This document shows, piece after piece, positions 1-10,127 of a DNA stretch of 64,000 nt (its first letter is position 1; each line of letters begins with the position of its first letter). Made by a program: the position numbers and the translations under genes. Source of the stretch: Actinernus sp. WN-2022 (Eukaryota; Cnidaria; Anthozoa; Actiniaria; Actinernidae); contig JAOWCC010000019.1 in NCBI GenBank assembly GCA_030867875.1, forward strand, positions 81,000,861 through 81,064,860, written 5' to 3'. The notes beneath the pieces were generated by a model. That model saw nothing but the letters and a program-made list of their open reading frames with translations, did not search any database and was not told where the DNA came from.

Positions 1-1140
1 CAAGGGAATGACATGAAGAAATTACCATACTATGTTGTTTGAACCGGCGTTTCGCAATCCAAGAAGAATCTGCACTTGAAGGATTTGGTGTCGTGGTTTA
101 ACTCGATAAAGTTCAAGACTTGGAAAGCGATGTGACTGACATGACGGCAGACTCTAAATTTTTGACTCCGGCAGAAAATATGTAAGTTTAAAGCACGTTT
201 TTATAGTTTTACGGCTTTGAGTTTGGTTTAATAATTGGAACTAAATAGTGGCTCGGTAAACAAGTAATGGTAGTTGGATAACTTCATTTTAAAAATATTA
301 TCTGTGTATCTCTGTAGTCTGCTGATATTAGTAAATTTAGTGCAAAATTTATTATCTAGGTACCTTATGTTCCGTGTACTTTTTGCTATCTTTGGGTCTT
401 TATCAGTGAATTCTTAATTAGGATGAAACTTTATATAAAATTTCATGTTCATTAATATTCTTTATATAAAACGTTCATCCTAATTAGCAATTCAGTGAGA
501 AAGCTGTAACATCAATAGAAATTCCATTGTCTCAATCATTAACCCCGTTTCCCTCTGGGACAGAATTCAAATCCCTCCGCGGGCCTTTTAGAATGATATA
601 TTTTATCAGGTATAAAGGAGCATGCACGTGACTGATTTGCTTCATCTGATTGGACAAAATGCTCATTAATTATTCATGAGTTTTTGAAGTGTAGTTTAGG
701 GTAGTAAAGTATGTCTGGTGTAGCATGGCATTAACAATAACGAACCAACTTACCATTCTCTGTCATTCTTTCTTCTTCAGCCTTGTGACTACTTTGTGCA
801 CGTGACTCTTGTCCCCCCATTCTAATTTGCAACCAAAGGAGAAAAGCTTAACTATCAACAAAAATAGTAAAAACACAGTAATCGTACCTCAGTCACGCCG
901 CGGAACTTTGCTCGGTACAAGAGTTAACTTTGTTGTTACTGAACAGCAATTTTTACTGCTTTACCTTATACATGTACATTTGTACATCTATACACGAGTT
1001 TTACAAAGCGGTATCTGTTGTCGTATATTCTGGTAGAAATTCCAGTTATGATACTAATTAATAACGATTACTACATTTGTATATCTAAGTAGTGTAACGG
1101 GCAGGAGCCCGCCATAACCATGCAGGAGCGTCCATGTCTC
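1..1140. other. non-coding flank, no clear gene
   Basis: I see no recognisable protein here. A short open segment from an ATG at 141 runs into a GTAAGT donor-like site at 182 and could be a small exon, but nothing supports it. The other open frames are short and without recognisable composition. Confidence 0.4.
415..486. repeat. short palindromic element (about 72 bp)
   Basis: The arms TTAATTAGGATGAA and TTCATCCTAATTA face each other, with a TTTATATAAA motif repeated inside both arms. The structure is that of a very small foldback MITE. No second copy was recognised in the window. Confidence 0.55.
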
Positions 1141-1141
1141 C

Positions 1142-1220
1142 TATTAGCCACTTCGAAGTTGCGCAGGGAATTGGGACGAGTTAAGCCGCGCAAAGTATTC
1201 TGGGACTGTTTTGTAGGACG
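1142..1220. repeat. left terminal inverted repeat
   Basis: It begins TATTAGCCACTTCGAAG and ends TTTTGTAGGACG. Its reverse complement matches 4542-4620 with only two or three mismatches over about 79 bp. The transposase ATG at 1241 lies 20 bp beyond it, so the repeat probably carries the promoter or 5' leader. Confidence 0.85.
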
Positions 1221-1240
1221 CCGAAGCTCGTAAGCCAGCC

Positions 1241-2485
1241 ATGGCAGGCAAGTTTAATTGTTGTGTTCCTAAATGTTTGAATAACTGGCGAAATTCACCG
1301 AATTTGAAGTTCCACACTCTTCCTAGCGATACAAAGGTTCGTCAGCAGTATGTCAAGCTAATAAGGAATGACAGTTTGAAAGTAGAAGCCCAACATACAC
1401 GGATCTGTGGAGCTCATTTTCCGCACAATGAAAGGATGTGCAGAACCCAACTGCCTTCGATATTCCCTTGGACATCTGTACCGGTAAAGCGGCGATCGAT
1501 AGAGATGCATGAGTTGCCTGTCAAAGCAAAGAAAAGAGTTGTGGAGCCGAAGAAAAGTACTGGGTCTGATAGAGAGGACGAGCAGAGTGTTCACGAACAG
1601 GCTGGTGTCAGTATAAATGACACGAATACAGCGAATACTAGTACTGCTCAACATTTCACTGAACAGTCAGCACTAGTATCCGAACCCGATGTAGACACAG
1701 AGGCAAATAGAGATGACAACAAAGTAAAGGAGCTACAATCGGAAATACTTGGACTACAGAAAGAATTGTTGGAACTGAAGCGAAAAAATCAAATTGACAA
1801 CACTAAACCGAAGTTTGACATTGACAACTACAAGGACAGCGATTTAGACATTTCTTTCTTTACAGGATTCACAAATTATGACACAATGCTATTCTGCTTT
1901 AGTTTATTGGAAAAGAAAGCTGCCAACCTTAGTTACGGACATAAGATGCGGCTAAGTTTTGATGAAGACGCAAGGAAGCCTGGTACTAAACGAAAGCTCA
2001 CTACATGGCAGGAATTTACCATGGTGGTAATGAGATTAAGACTTGGTTCTTTTGAAAAAGATTTAGCAGAGAGGTTCAGGGTTTCCTTGTCTACTGTGTC
2101 TACCATTTGTCGAACATGGATCAGGTTTATGCGGAAGGAACTGGAGCCAATCTGTATATTGTGGCCTTCAAATGAACAGATCATATTTTACATGCCTCCT
2201 GTTGTCAAGTCATTTTACCCCAACCTTGTTTCAATCATTGACTGTACTGAAATACAAATGGAGTCTCCTTCCAGTCTGGACACAAGATCTCTGTGTTATT
2301 CCAGTTACAAATCAAGAACTACCATGAAGGCCTTGTTGGGTATCACCCCAAATGGAGTAGTTTCCTTTTGCAGTGAGTTGTACTGTGGATCAATTAGTGA
2401 TCCAGAGATTGTTAAGAAATCTGGCTTCCTTTCCCATTTGAACAGAGGGGATCTGGTGTTCAGATGCAATATTGTTTGTTTGTAA
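1241..2485 (+). CDS. THAP-domain DDE transposase, C-terminally truncated
   Basis: This 414-residue protein would bind the transposon ends and catalyse transposition. Residues 1-80 form a THAP zinc finger of the C2CH type, with C7/C8 and C12, C56 and H59, and the closing LPSIFPW motif. Residues 100-200 are a polar linker with a short coiled stretch (about 160-180). A helix-turn-helix follows at about 255-300 (DLAERFRVSLSTVSTICRTW). The DDE_Tnp_4-type catalytic core starts with D334 in IIDCTEI and a second acid D387 in the segment GSISDPEIV. The reading frame then ends after GDLVF, before the segment that should carry the third catalytic acid, so the enzyme is probably inactive. The start was chosen because the ATG sits in GCCATGG context immediately before the THAP domain. 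It converges with the YqaJ gene. Confidence 0.85.
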   Translation: MAGKFNCCVPKCLNNWRNSPNLKFHTLPSDTKVRQQYVKLIRNDSLKVEAQHTRICGAHFPHNERMCRTQLPSIFPWTSVPVKRRSIEMHELPVKAKKRVVEPKKSTGSDREDEQSVHEQAGVSINDTNTANTSTAQHFTEQSALVSEPDVDTEANRDDNKVKELQSEILGLQKELLELKRKNQIDNTKPKFDIDNYKDSDLDISFFTGFTNYDTMLFCFSLLEKKAANLSYGHKMRLSFDEDARKPGTKRKLTTWQEFTMVVMRLRLGSFEKDLAERFRVSLSTVSTICRTWIRFMRKELEPICILWPSNEQIIFYMPPVVKSFYPNLVSIIDCTEIQMESPSSLDTRSLCYSSYKSRTTMKALLGITPNGVVSFCSELYCGSISDPEIVKKSGFLSHLNRGDLVFRCNIVCL

Positions 2486-2579
2486 TACATTGTTTATTTC
2501 AATATATATTTTATTTAAAGTTACATAATAATAATAATAATTTGCATGTATACCTTAGTTGCTTGTAGCGTTTATTACT

Positions 2580-3464
2580 TTAACCTCGAATTGGAAAAGG
2601 GATGTCCTTGTTCCACCTTGTTGCACCATGCAGAATCCTTGGATATACTAACTCTGGGAAAATACTATAAAAGTAAAATTGCTTAAGCTTTGGCAATGTT
2701 TCCCCCCAAAAAGCTGAGTCAAAAGCAACACTTTCAGTGTGCATTTGATTTCCATCCGAAACAATAAAATGACAAACAGTACGTTTACTGCAATACAACT
2801 GTTGCTGAATCTGATAAAAATACTGATGATTCTTGTTTATGACAAGTTCTGTTCCAACCCTTTTGTAGATCCCCTTTCTGCACATTGCATCATCAAGAGT
2901 TTCATCATCCTTCACAGTTATTTTTTTTACTTCCACAAGATTCCCTTCCTCAGTTATCCCATCTGGTGACGCTCCAAGATAAGGTTCACTTTCAGATAGT
3001 AGAAAACCAGATTTCTCTACAGTGTGTCCAGTCTCAATTTCAAATTGATGGATTATTTTGGGTTCCAATTCAATTCCTTCCTTCATGGCCTGTGTTTGTA
3101 CTGGTGCATTGTAGAGTAAAACTTCAGAGATGGCTTTTGTTGGACTAGTAGTTGGCTTCAGTACACACCTCTTACACTTAGATGCAGTTATCCTGGGCTG
3201 TCGTATATCATACCAGGCTCTCGATTCATGCTGCTGTAATGTTTCATGTGCAATATACTGCACATCCTCTGCAGACTTGTACAGTCTCTCCTTTGCTCTG
3301 AGTGCCTTATTGAAAATGTCATTTAGAGAAAGAGGGCCATTCTTTATGGGAGAAACTAAATTCCATTTTAAGGTCGGGGCTGCTTTTCCTCCTGTTTCTT
3401 CCTCTGGCTCTGGTACCGCTTCTTTCTCAGGTAGACTGTGTGGCAGAATGAAACTCAGTCCCAT
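2580..3464 (-). CDS. YqaJ-type exonuclease domain
   Basis: A 294-residue open frame. The stretch from SRAWYDIRQPRITASK to GASPDG and LVEVKK (about residues 78-180) fits the YqaJ/lambda-exonuclease fold: the arginine-rich start, the SPDG acid and the E-x-K metal site. The ATG at 3464 is probably not the true start, because the protein continues upstream in a second frame across an A-tract. It converges with the transposase, whose stop lies 95 bp away. Confidence 0.75.
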   Translation of the reverse strand: MGLSFILPHSLPEKEAVPEPEEETGGKAAPTLKWNLVSPIKNGPLSLNDIFNKALRAKERLYKSAEDVQYIAHETLQQHESRAWYDIRQPRITASKCKRCVLKPTTSPTKAISEVLLYNAPVQTQAMKEGIELEPKIIHQFEIETGHTVEKSGFLLSESEPYLGASPDGITEEGNLVEVKKITVKDDETLDDAMCRKGIYKRVGTELVINKNHQYFYQIQQQLYCSKRTVCHFIVSDGNQMHTESVAFDSAFWGETLPKLKQFYFYSIFPELVYPRILHGATRWNKDIPFPIRG

Positions 3465-3632
3465 TAGTTTTCCATTATTTTTTTTCTAATTGTTTTACTT
3501 TCTCATGAATGGCACATAGGTCTTGATCCTGTTGTCTTTGGTGTGGGGCTCTGACATCATATTCAGCATTCATGGAATGAAAAGTGTCTTCTCTCTTTTT
3601 CCCCCAGACATGTTTTGCAAATTTAACAGCAT

Positions 3633-4236
3633 TTATTGGAGTTGTTCACTGAGTCGTTTCTTTGGTACACTCCACACACATGGTTTTGAGGTACAGGGTA
3701 GCTCATTAGTATTTCTACTATTCATGCTATCAGCCTTTCCACTCATGTCTTCTATGGCAAACAATGTTGCAGCCAAATGGTTGCATCGTCCATCCACTCC
3801 TGCTGGGCATGGGCAGTATGCCTTGTGAATATGAGAGTTCGCCTTGATAATCGTTTTCACACAGTAAACTGTGCCAGACTTACTGTAGGAAGGCATAACT
3901 TGGCTTTTCACATAATGCAGATTGTTCTCACTGCAGCTGAAAACACCTAACACTTTCCCTGATTTGAAGAAGTTAAAACCTTTTACTATGGGTTTCTCAA
4001 CAGAAAGTTGTTTCTTCAGCTCCACTTCCTCTATTAAATACTTCCAAATCTGTGGATATCCTATTTTTGGACAGTCTGAAACTCCAACACGATAGCCATC
4101 TGTAGGAAAGGATTCGTCTGTCAAGGGGTTCACTTCCTCGTCGACACCGAGGTTCAGTCGCTTTCTCTGCAAGTTTATTCCACCATCAGGGTCGATAACA
4201 TGACTGGCAAGACCGTTGTTTATATAATCATTGACC
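3633..4236 (-). CDS. SWIM zinc-finger exon
   Basis: After the acceptor at 4237-4239 the frame runs for about 200 residues. It contains CPCPAGVDGRCNHLAA, which fits the SWIM pattern CxC...CxH. SWIM fingers occur in MuDR and other transposases and in YqaJ-containing transposon proteins. The frame stops at 3633, just after the SWIM finger, where a frameshift separates it from the nuclease part. Confidence 0.7.
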
Positions 4237-4339
4237 CTGGAAATTAACAGAAAAATTATGACGATATTTAAGCAAACCAGTCCTGAATAAAGCATGCACA
4301 ATTTAATATACTGTAAAACAGATACTCCAGATCACAAAC

Positions 4340-4530
4340 CTTTGAATCAGAGCTCCACGTTTTCCGGATACTTTCGCCCCTCTGCATGCAAGCCATCGCT
4401 TTAAAATCACAATCGTACACTGCTCAGGTGGTTTTAAAAGTACAGCGCCTGGAATATCAATTTCTTCCAGTTGAACTTCATCGTTTTTGCTTCGTGGTTC
4501 TGACAATATTTCACTCAGCTCAGACGCCAT
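4340..4530 (-). CDS. SAP-domain exon
   Basis: This first exon of the YqaJ gene encodes about 63 residues. Residues 40-63 fit a SAP motif ([22 protein letters not shown]), a small helix-extension-helix DNA-binding fold. A donor GTTTGT follows directly after the LIQR codons. The ATG at 4530 is the first in frame after the terminal repeat. Confidence 0.7.
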
Positions 4531-4541
4531 CTTGTAATGTT

Positions 4542-4620
4542 CGTCCTACAAAACAGTCCCAGAATACATTGCGCGGCTTAACTCGTCCCAATCCCCTGCG
4601 CAACTTCGAAGTGGCTAATA
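4542..4620. repeat. right terminal inverted repeat
   Basis: Inverted partner of 1142-1220, starting CGTCCTACAAAACAGTCCC and ending GTGGCTAATA. It marks the right end of the THAP/YqaJ element. Confidence 0.85.
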
Positions 4621-4788
4621 TAAATATCACGGCGTTTTCACAAGGCAAGTTGGGCGGCTATTTTTATATTCCAGTGGTGGAATAAAAGGTGCCTCATTAG
4701 CTACTTTTGTTATACCAACCAACATGGCTCCTGCGCTTTTGTGATTTTATTTTCCCTTAGGAATGATTGCCACCAAGAGGCCATCGCC

Positions 4789-4936
4789 TAAAGCCCGGTT
4801 TCCATATGATCGCAACGATCGCAGCTATCGCTGGATTCTTTAGTTCTGCGTATAAATTTACACTTCGATTCACACCGAACAAAAGAATCCTGCGATCGCT
4901 GCGATCGTTGCGATCATATTGTAACCGCGGGCTTTA
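4789..4936. mobile_element. foldback MITE, about 148 bp
   Basis: The ends read TAAAGCCCGG and CCGCGGGCTTTA. The arms share ATATGATCGCAACGATCGCA and an inner AAAGAATCC motif in inverted order. A TA at both edges suggests a TA target site. There is no coding capacity. Confidence 0.75.
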
Positions 4937-6027
4937 GAGAACCGATCTCCCCATGAGAGATTTATTTGCAGATTGCATAAATTAGTTGGACTATTTTACC
5001 GACTCTATCCGATTAGTTGTTGGTGTCACGTGTCCGAGTGGGCCGGCGGGCCGGCGGGCCGCGAGATCGGGGGCAGAAAACGAGAATGCATTCAGTGTTC
5101 ATGTTAAACAAATCTATTCCAAACCTACAGAAGCATGCACAATGTTCTACTTTCACAAGTTCACGTTACGGTGTTGCAAAAACATTCGATTGTTTACGAT
5201 ATTCTAGCTTCTATTTCTAATTTCTTTAGCGAATTGCTAAATTGTCTGTTTACGATATTTCAAACTCAGTAAGTCAGTGTTGTTTGATAGGAAAGCGGCG
5301 GATTGATAATTTATGATTTATTCTGCAATTCCGGGAGAATGTTCGCTCGCGACAAACTGAACGTTTAACCAAAATGAGCAAATTATCTGGCTAATTCTGA
5401 ATCTATAATATCTAGCTTTGACATACGTGAATATAAGCGACAGGGAACATGTAAGTACAGCGAGAGAAGGTTTATCTCACGGAATTATAAGGAAGCCGGC
5501 GGGATTCATAATTTCGTAATGGTGTGGTTAAAACTAAATACGTGCGTGCCATAAACTGAACGTTTCTAAAATTATTAGCATGAAATATAGCAAATAATCC
5601 AATTTACCGTTGTTGGTATAAGTATTATAGTTATGATTATTATTGTACAACTTTAATAAAACATCTGTATCACTACTGATAATGAGACACTGATACTCAA
5701 CAACATGATTCTACACTTGTAAATTGTCACTTCTGCATATTTGCTTGTTTTAAGTTAGCTTTTCCAAGATTTTCCTTCGCACTTTCAGGAAAACATGTCT
5801 GCCATTTTTCTTTTCAAGAAACACCGGTACGATTTTCCAAATATGGTAAAAATCTACCATATATGGAATAGGTTTGAAATATTACAAATTACGTTACGCT
5901 GAAATACCAGTGACTGCTCTCAACCAATCAAATGACAGAAATTTCTTAGCTTGTATTATAAAGCTAATAATAACTAATAGTTAATTTAAACTGAAACTTT
6001 ACTTATAACAACAATGTATATATTTAA
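4937..6027. other. non-coding, diverged repeats
   Basis: I see no gene. A GGGCCGGC motif is repeated three times near 5040-5062. Two loosely similar stretches (about 5290-5390 and 5490-5590) share AAACTGAACGTTT. The part from about 5930 is repeated at about 15735. Confidence 0.4.
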
Positions 6028-6440
6028 GTTCCTATACGCCCTAGCCAGTTATCTTTGATTTAAAAGTCAAATTGTAGTCTGCCAATTTCATTTATTAAGG
6101 AATCAATTATCAATGACGTTATTTAAGGGATAACCTATATATAGTTCCTTTTTCTCTGTTTTTATGTCTGCTCCACTTAATAAAAGATCATTATTTAAGA
6201 TTGTAAGTATAGAATGTCTGACACCTGGAAAACAACTGTATAAATGAAGAAATTCAATGTTACGCCTCAATTCATGGTAAACTCATTTGCATAATGTCCC
6301 TTAAATGACGTCATTTCAAGGATTTGTACTGCTTTTTAGAGCAATACTACGACCATAAATCGCCCTAAAACGGTTGAACAAGATTTAAAACACTTTACTG
6401 CGCCCAAATAAATGATTTCTGGCTAGGGCTTATAGGCACT
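6028..6440. mobile_element. TTAA-flanked DNA element, 413 bp
   Basis: TTAA precedes it (6024-6027) and follows it (6441-6444). The ends GTTCCTATACGCCCTAGCC and GGCTAGGGCTTATAGGCACT are inverted repeats. A paralogous stretch at 15735-15925 carries a single TTAA (15815-15818) with no insert, which fixes both boundaries. A second family member is at 25312. TTAA duplications are typical of piggyBac-type elements; no transposase is present. Confidence 0.8.
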
Positions 6441-8206
6441 TTAAGTATAATGATAAATCTAGCACTTGAGCGATGCCCACTTATAATATAACGTGGATAT
6501 CTCACTGAGATAGACGTAGGTCGTTTCCCTTTGATACATTATTGACTTGTAACTCCAGCTACTGTTGAGATCTGTTGGGAAAGTTTTTGTTTCCTTGTAG
6601 AATATTTTCTTCGTGAGCTACATGGATAACAAGATTCACTGTCACTATATATAATAGCTTTCATTGTCCGACTCTTTTTTGCTCTTTTAAGTGTTTATTG
6701 TCATTTCCAATAAAGCATGAAATCTTACGTATGGTTGTAACAACAACAGAAGCCATGACTCATGAGCGGTCCGGTTCCGAGGTCCGTACTGAGAACTGAA
6801 AAACCGGACCGCTGAGTAGCCAATCAGATCGCGTGATTTCGAGGGATACCGCGGACCGGGAAAAAAACTGTATTCAACTCCCTGTCTCCACTTTGACTAC
6901 CCCTATTATACAAGCTATTCCTGGAAACGTTCGATATTTTCCCGGAATGCGAGTGTAAATAAAATATCAACACGCTAAGCGAACTGAAGAAAGTAGTAAT
7001 GTATATTATGTAGAAAATGCAGCTCTATGTGATCGATTGATCTCTCTAGACAGGTACTGAAATAATACTGATTATACATGACGAATTACTTCAAAACGTT
7101 TCACCCCAAAACACAGCACATCAGTTCAACATGTTCAGAATTGCTTACTGGAGCTTGTATTTACATAGTTTCCATCTGACTGGAGTTTGTATCTAAAATC
7201 TATTTGATCTACCTCGATCGCGCTCACCTTCGGCTCCTGCTTTTTCACAATGTTTTCAGCTCGACTGTAAATGTTAAAATGCACTCATTAACGAGCTGGA
7301 AAGCTAACACTCTTCAATTCCGTAGGGCGGTTTGTATAATAGTTAGAAAACCCAGCATTTGCTGTCTGCATGAAGGCAGTTCTCGGAATTCAGGAAGCGA
7401 GTATTGCATTGTTCGCCTGACCAACCACCTTACGCTACAGGTCATACCGTGACACTTTTTAGACCACACAACCAATGACACCGCTCGCTGATTTAAACAA
7501 ATGATTTCAAGTGTGCAGTATTTCCAAGAAATCAGGGCTGAGTTTCTGAGAATTCGTACGAAATGTAAATGTGGTACATGTACATACTGCATGGGGGATG
7601 CAACTTGGTCAAGGGTTAGGGTTTTTTGAATTGGTGGTGAGCTTTTTAGAAGGTTTTGTATGCTCGATGCATCCATGGCATTCTCCCATGGAGTACATAC
7701 CGAAAATGTAGATGTTTACGTTGTATTTCTTACAAGCATGGCAGCGCCCCAACGCCTTATTACCTTCCATTGCTGAGTCATGTCTTCAGTACATCGTATT
7801 ACCTGCGTTGCTCCGTGCGTTTTTTGTATCTCAGTATCCAACAGCGCATGGTTTTAAGTAATTTAAGTAAGTTCCAATTTGATATGTGAGTTAGCCAGGT
7901 CTTGGCTTTGATCAGCCGCTTATGGTTGTTTCAGTTCCAGTTCAATTCAGTGCGTTGTATTATATTTATTTTATTGATTTATGATATTCATGCTTAGCTT
8001 AATTATAATTTGTACTAATAATTGTGAAGCACTTAAATTACTTTAGGAGTAGTTGAATCTGATGCCATTTAGATTTATCTTTATCATAATTTACGTAATT
8101 TGTTGTACTTTATTATGTCTTAAAATGCTTTGCTCTAAAATACTGTAATTTGTATTATTGTATAAGTACTTGATTACTTCCCGGTGTGTGTTGACTGTGT
8201 CTTTTT
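6441..8206. repeat. duplicated segment, copy 1 (partner 25150-29390)
   Basis: From about 6545 the sequence is repeated colinearly from about 25150, including motifs near 6760 (GAGCGGTCCGGTT), 7360 and 7680. The second copy contains several extra insertions that are absent here, so this copy supplies the empty sites. I see no gene; the short open frames in it are not conserved between copies. Confidence 0.7.
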
Positions 8207-8344
8207 GGCTCAATCCCGGTTTCTGGTAAACTACCCACCCACCCCTCCCTTGGATATGCATCGTTTTATTAATGATTAACCATTAAAGGTTAGGGTAAAG
8301 TGTGGGGGAGGGGTGGGGGGTTACCCAGAAACCGTGATCGATCC
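8207..8344. mobile_element. short MITE, about 138 bp, hAT-like family
   Basis: The ends GGCTCAATCCCGGTTTCTGG and CCAGAAACCGTGATCGATCC are inverted repeats. The middle contains CCACCCACCCCTCCCTTGG. A shorter copy at 14047-14164 is flanked by an 8-bp duplication, which places the family with hAT-like elements. Confidence 0.7.
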
Positions 8345-8643
8345 AATAGTTTTAACTCTTGTCCTACTCTAGACTGAAATGGAAAATTTAGAGATATTTT
8401 TTTGCACGTGCTATTTTTAGATATTAATCTGAAATGAAATAATCAGGTTCCTGAAGTTAACTTAAAGACAAAGACAGAAATATTTAGCTGACATTCAGTC
8501 ATTGTTAACATGCCTAATGCACTGAGCACAATGTGATCATTTGTCAATTTTACATTTAAAATTAAATAGAGTTTTTGAGCTTTCGAACTTGAACGTGAAA
8601 ATACTCATGGATCAAACCAACTGTACCGAACACGGCTTCGTCA

Positions 8644-8701
8644 AACGGTTTCAACATCGGGTCACCAAAAATGTACATAATGTACCGATGTTGAAACCGT
8701 T
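8644..8701. repeat. perfect 17-bp-stem hairpin
   Basis: AACGGTTTCAACATCGG at 8644-8660 is exactly the reverse complement of 8685-8701, with a 24-base loop. It is probably the core of a small foldback element. No function is implied. Confidence 0.6.
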
Positions 8702-9660
8702 GGACCGGTCTACGAACGGCAAGGCTGCATCTCAAGTGAAAAAAACAAAAACAACTAATGGTCGAAAACCGCAAAGTGCCGCTTGGAATTTTGATTTTCT
8801 CACTCAAAGCATGAATAATTAATGAGGTAAACTCATTGGATGAATCTTGATACCCATTGAAACACCAGAGGAACATCTTCCTCTGGCTTTCTATTGGGCA
8901 TCAAGATTACTGCATGTGATAGACTTAATTAAGCTACAAGTTTACATCATCAGTATGACTTTACACGGAAGAGAACTGAAGGAAAATATGGAAATAAAAA
9001 TCGGCGTCAGGAGTGTGGCTCAAACCATCCTCCTTATGGTGGCTGCAGATTGAGCAAATTGAGGAATACATGCAGTTATAATCTAATTCGCCCTCGCTCA
9101 ACCGAATATAAATTATTTATCACATAATAATACAAGATGCTCGTAGGGGTAATGCCCTCTCGACACGCAGAAAGCCTCTTCAATCAAACTGCCATATTCA
9201 GTCTTACAATGTATTATTACAACTGCTTTCGTAATACAATTTACATTTTCACTTCTAATATGATATCAACCTACAATATTAATTTGTATAATATTCAGAG
9301 TATTGCTAATAACAATCGTTATCGAAAGTCAATGATATTTTGCTCAGTCAACAACAGTGATAAACCACAACACGAAACCTATAAGTTTCCTTGGAATAAA
9401 CTTGAATAAACATACTACTAATATAAATTGAACCAAAGTAATTTTTTACCAAAGGCTTAAGCTGTCGAAGGACGCGAATGGGCTCCTTAATTGCGCTATA
9501 CCCATACTAAAACAACAATAATATAATAACTAGAACGCTAATGAACTGAACATACCATCAACAGGAACTGTATAAACATTACTCGCTAATAGTACAACCT
9601 GCAATAAATATATTTATTGGTTTCGTGTGAGAAGTAATATAAAAAAAATCGAGCTTCGTG

Positions 9661-10127
9661 TTTCACTAGGGGATCCAAACACCTCGAAACAATAACAGCA
9701 CTCGGCCGAAGCAGTCTGACGTGCTTTCATCATACCGCCTCACTGGTTAGCTCAGTTGGTAGAGCACGGTCTAGAGTGCGGGAGGTCGGGGGTTCGAATC
9801 CCGGCCGCGTCCTTGGGCAGGGACGTTTATAAGCCGTTGGCCTTGTCTCCTTCTACTTCTAATCAGTATTTGAAGGGGACGTGAAAGAACCTGTTGTACT
9901 ACTCGAAAAAGAGCAGGGGATTGTCACCCGGTACAGCAGCCTGGCCATTGCACTAACCACACTCAACATTGTAAACTGCGTGGCAGCTATTAGCGCCGTG
10001 AAGCAGTCCGAAATAATTCACTGACGGGATATGTCAGTCATATGTAAAGCGCCATGAAACTGTGGTTGATATGGCGCTATATAAATATGGCCATTATTAT
10101 TCTCAGTGTTTGGATCCCCTGGTGAAA
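9661..10127. mobile_element. foldback MITE split by a SINE
   Basis: The ends TTTCACTAGGGGATCCAAAC and GTTTGGATCCCCTGGTGAAA are inverted repeats. The intact 101-bp version is at 44606-44706. Here its middle is interrupted by a tRNA-derived SINE. Confidence 0.8.
9731..10098 (+). mobile_element. tRNA-derived SINE with LINE-like tail
   Basis: The head carries a pol III A box (TTAGCTCAGTTGG, about 9747) and B box (GGTTCGAATCC, about 9790). The body is about 290 bp, and the tail GGCGCTATATAAAT followed by ATT repeats resembles CR1/L2-type LINE 3' ends. Copy B at 44680 lacks the insertion. No complete acceptor stem is visible, so this is not a working tRNA gene. Confidence 0.8.

Larger units (their letters stand above)
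2580..4530 (-). pseudogene. SAP-SWIM-YqaJ nuclease gene (second transposon gene), frameshifted
   Basis: Read on the minus strand, the gene runs from a SAP DNA-binding exon through a SWIM zinc finger to a YqaJ-type exonuclease domain. It starts 12 bp inside the right terminal repeat. One intron is visible (donor GTTTGT at 4339-4334, acceptor CAG at 4239-4237). Two frame breaks separate the domains: one near 3638, after the SWIM exon, and one in an A-tract at about 3480-3487, just before the YqaJ domain. Across both breaks the protein sequence continues sensibly in another frame. The product would presumably assist transposition or end processing; its role in ISL2EU elements is not established. 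The damage could be mutation or assembly error in the homopolymer. Confidence 0.75.
1142..4620. mobile_element. two-gene DNA transposon, ISL2EU-like
   Basis: A 3.48-kb element is bounded by near-perfect inverted repeats of about 79 bp (1142-1220 and 4542-4620). It holds two convergent genes: a THAP/DDE transposase starting 20 bp inside the left repeat, and a SAP-SWIM-YqaJ gene starting 12 bp inside the right repeat. A DDE transposase paired with a YqaJ nuclease is the organisation known for ISL2EU (IS4EU) elements; this assignment is from memory of the family, not from alignment. Flanks read AT before TAGCCAC and GTGGCTA before AT, compatible with a 2-bp AT target duplication. Both genes are damaged, so the copy is probably not autonomous. 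Confidence 0.75.

Noticed and set aside
1358..1654. Minus-strand 98-codon frame over the THAP gene
   Set aside because: It lies antisense to a clear coding domain and has no recognisable composition.
9745..9812. tRNA gene
   Set aside because: A and B boxes are present, but no pairing acceptor stem is visible and a SINE body follows; it is the head of a SINE. The same applies to 15478-15556 and 18343-18415.
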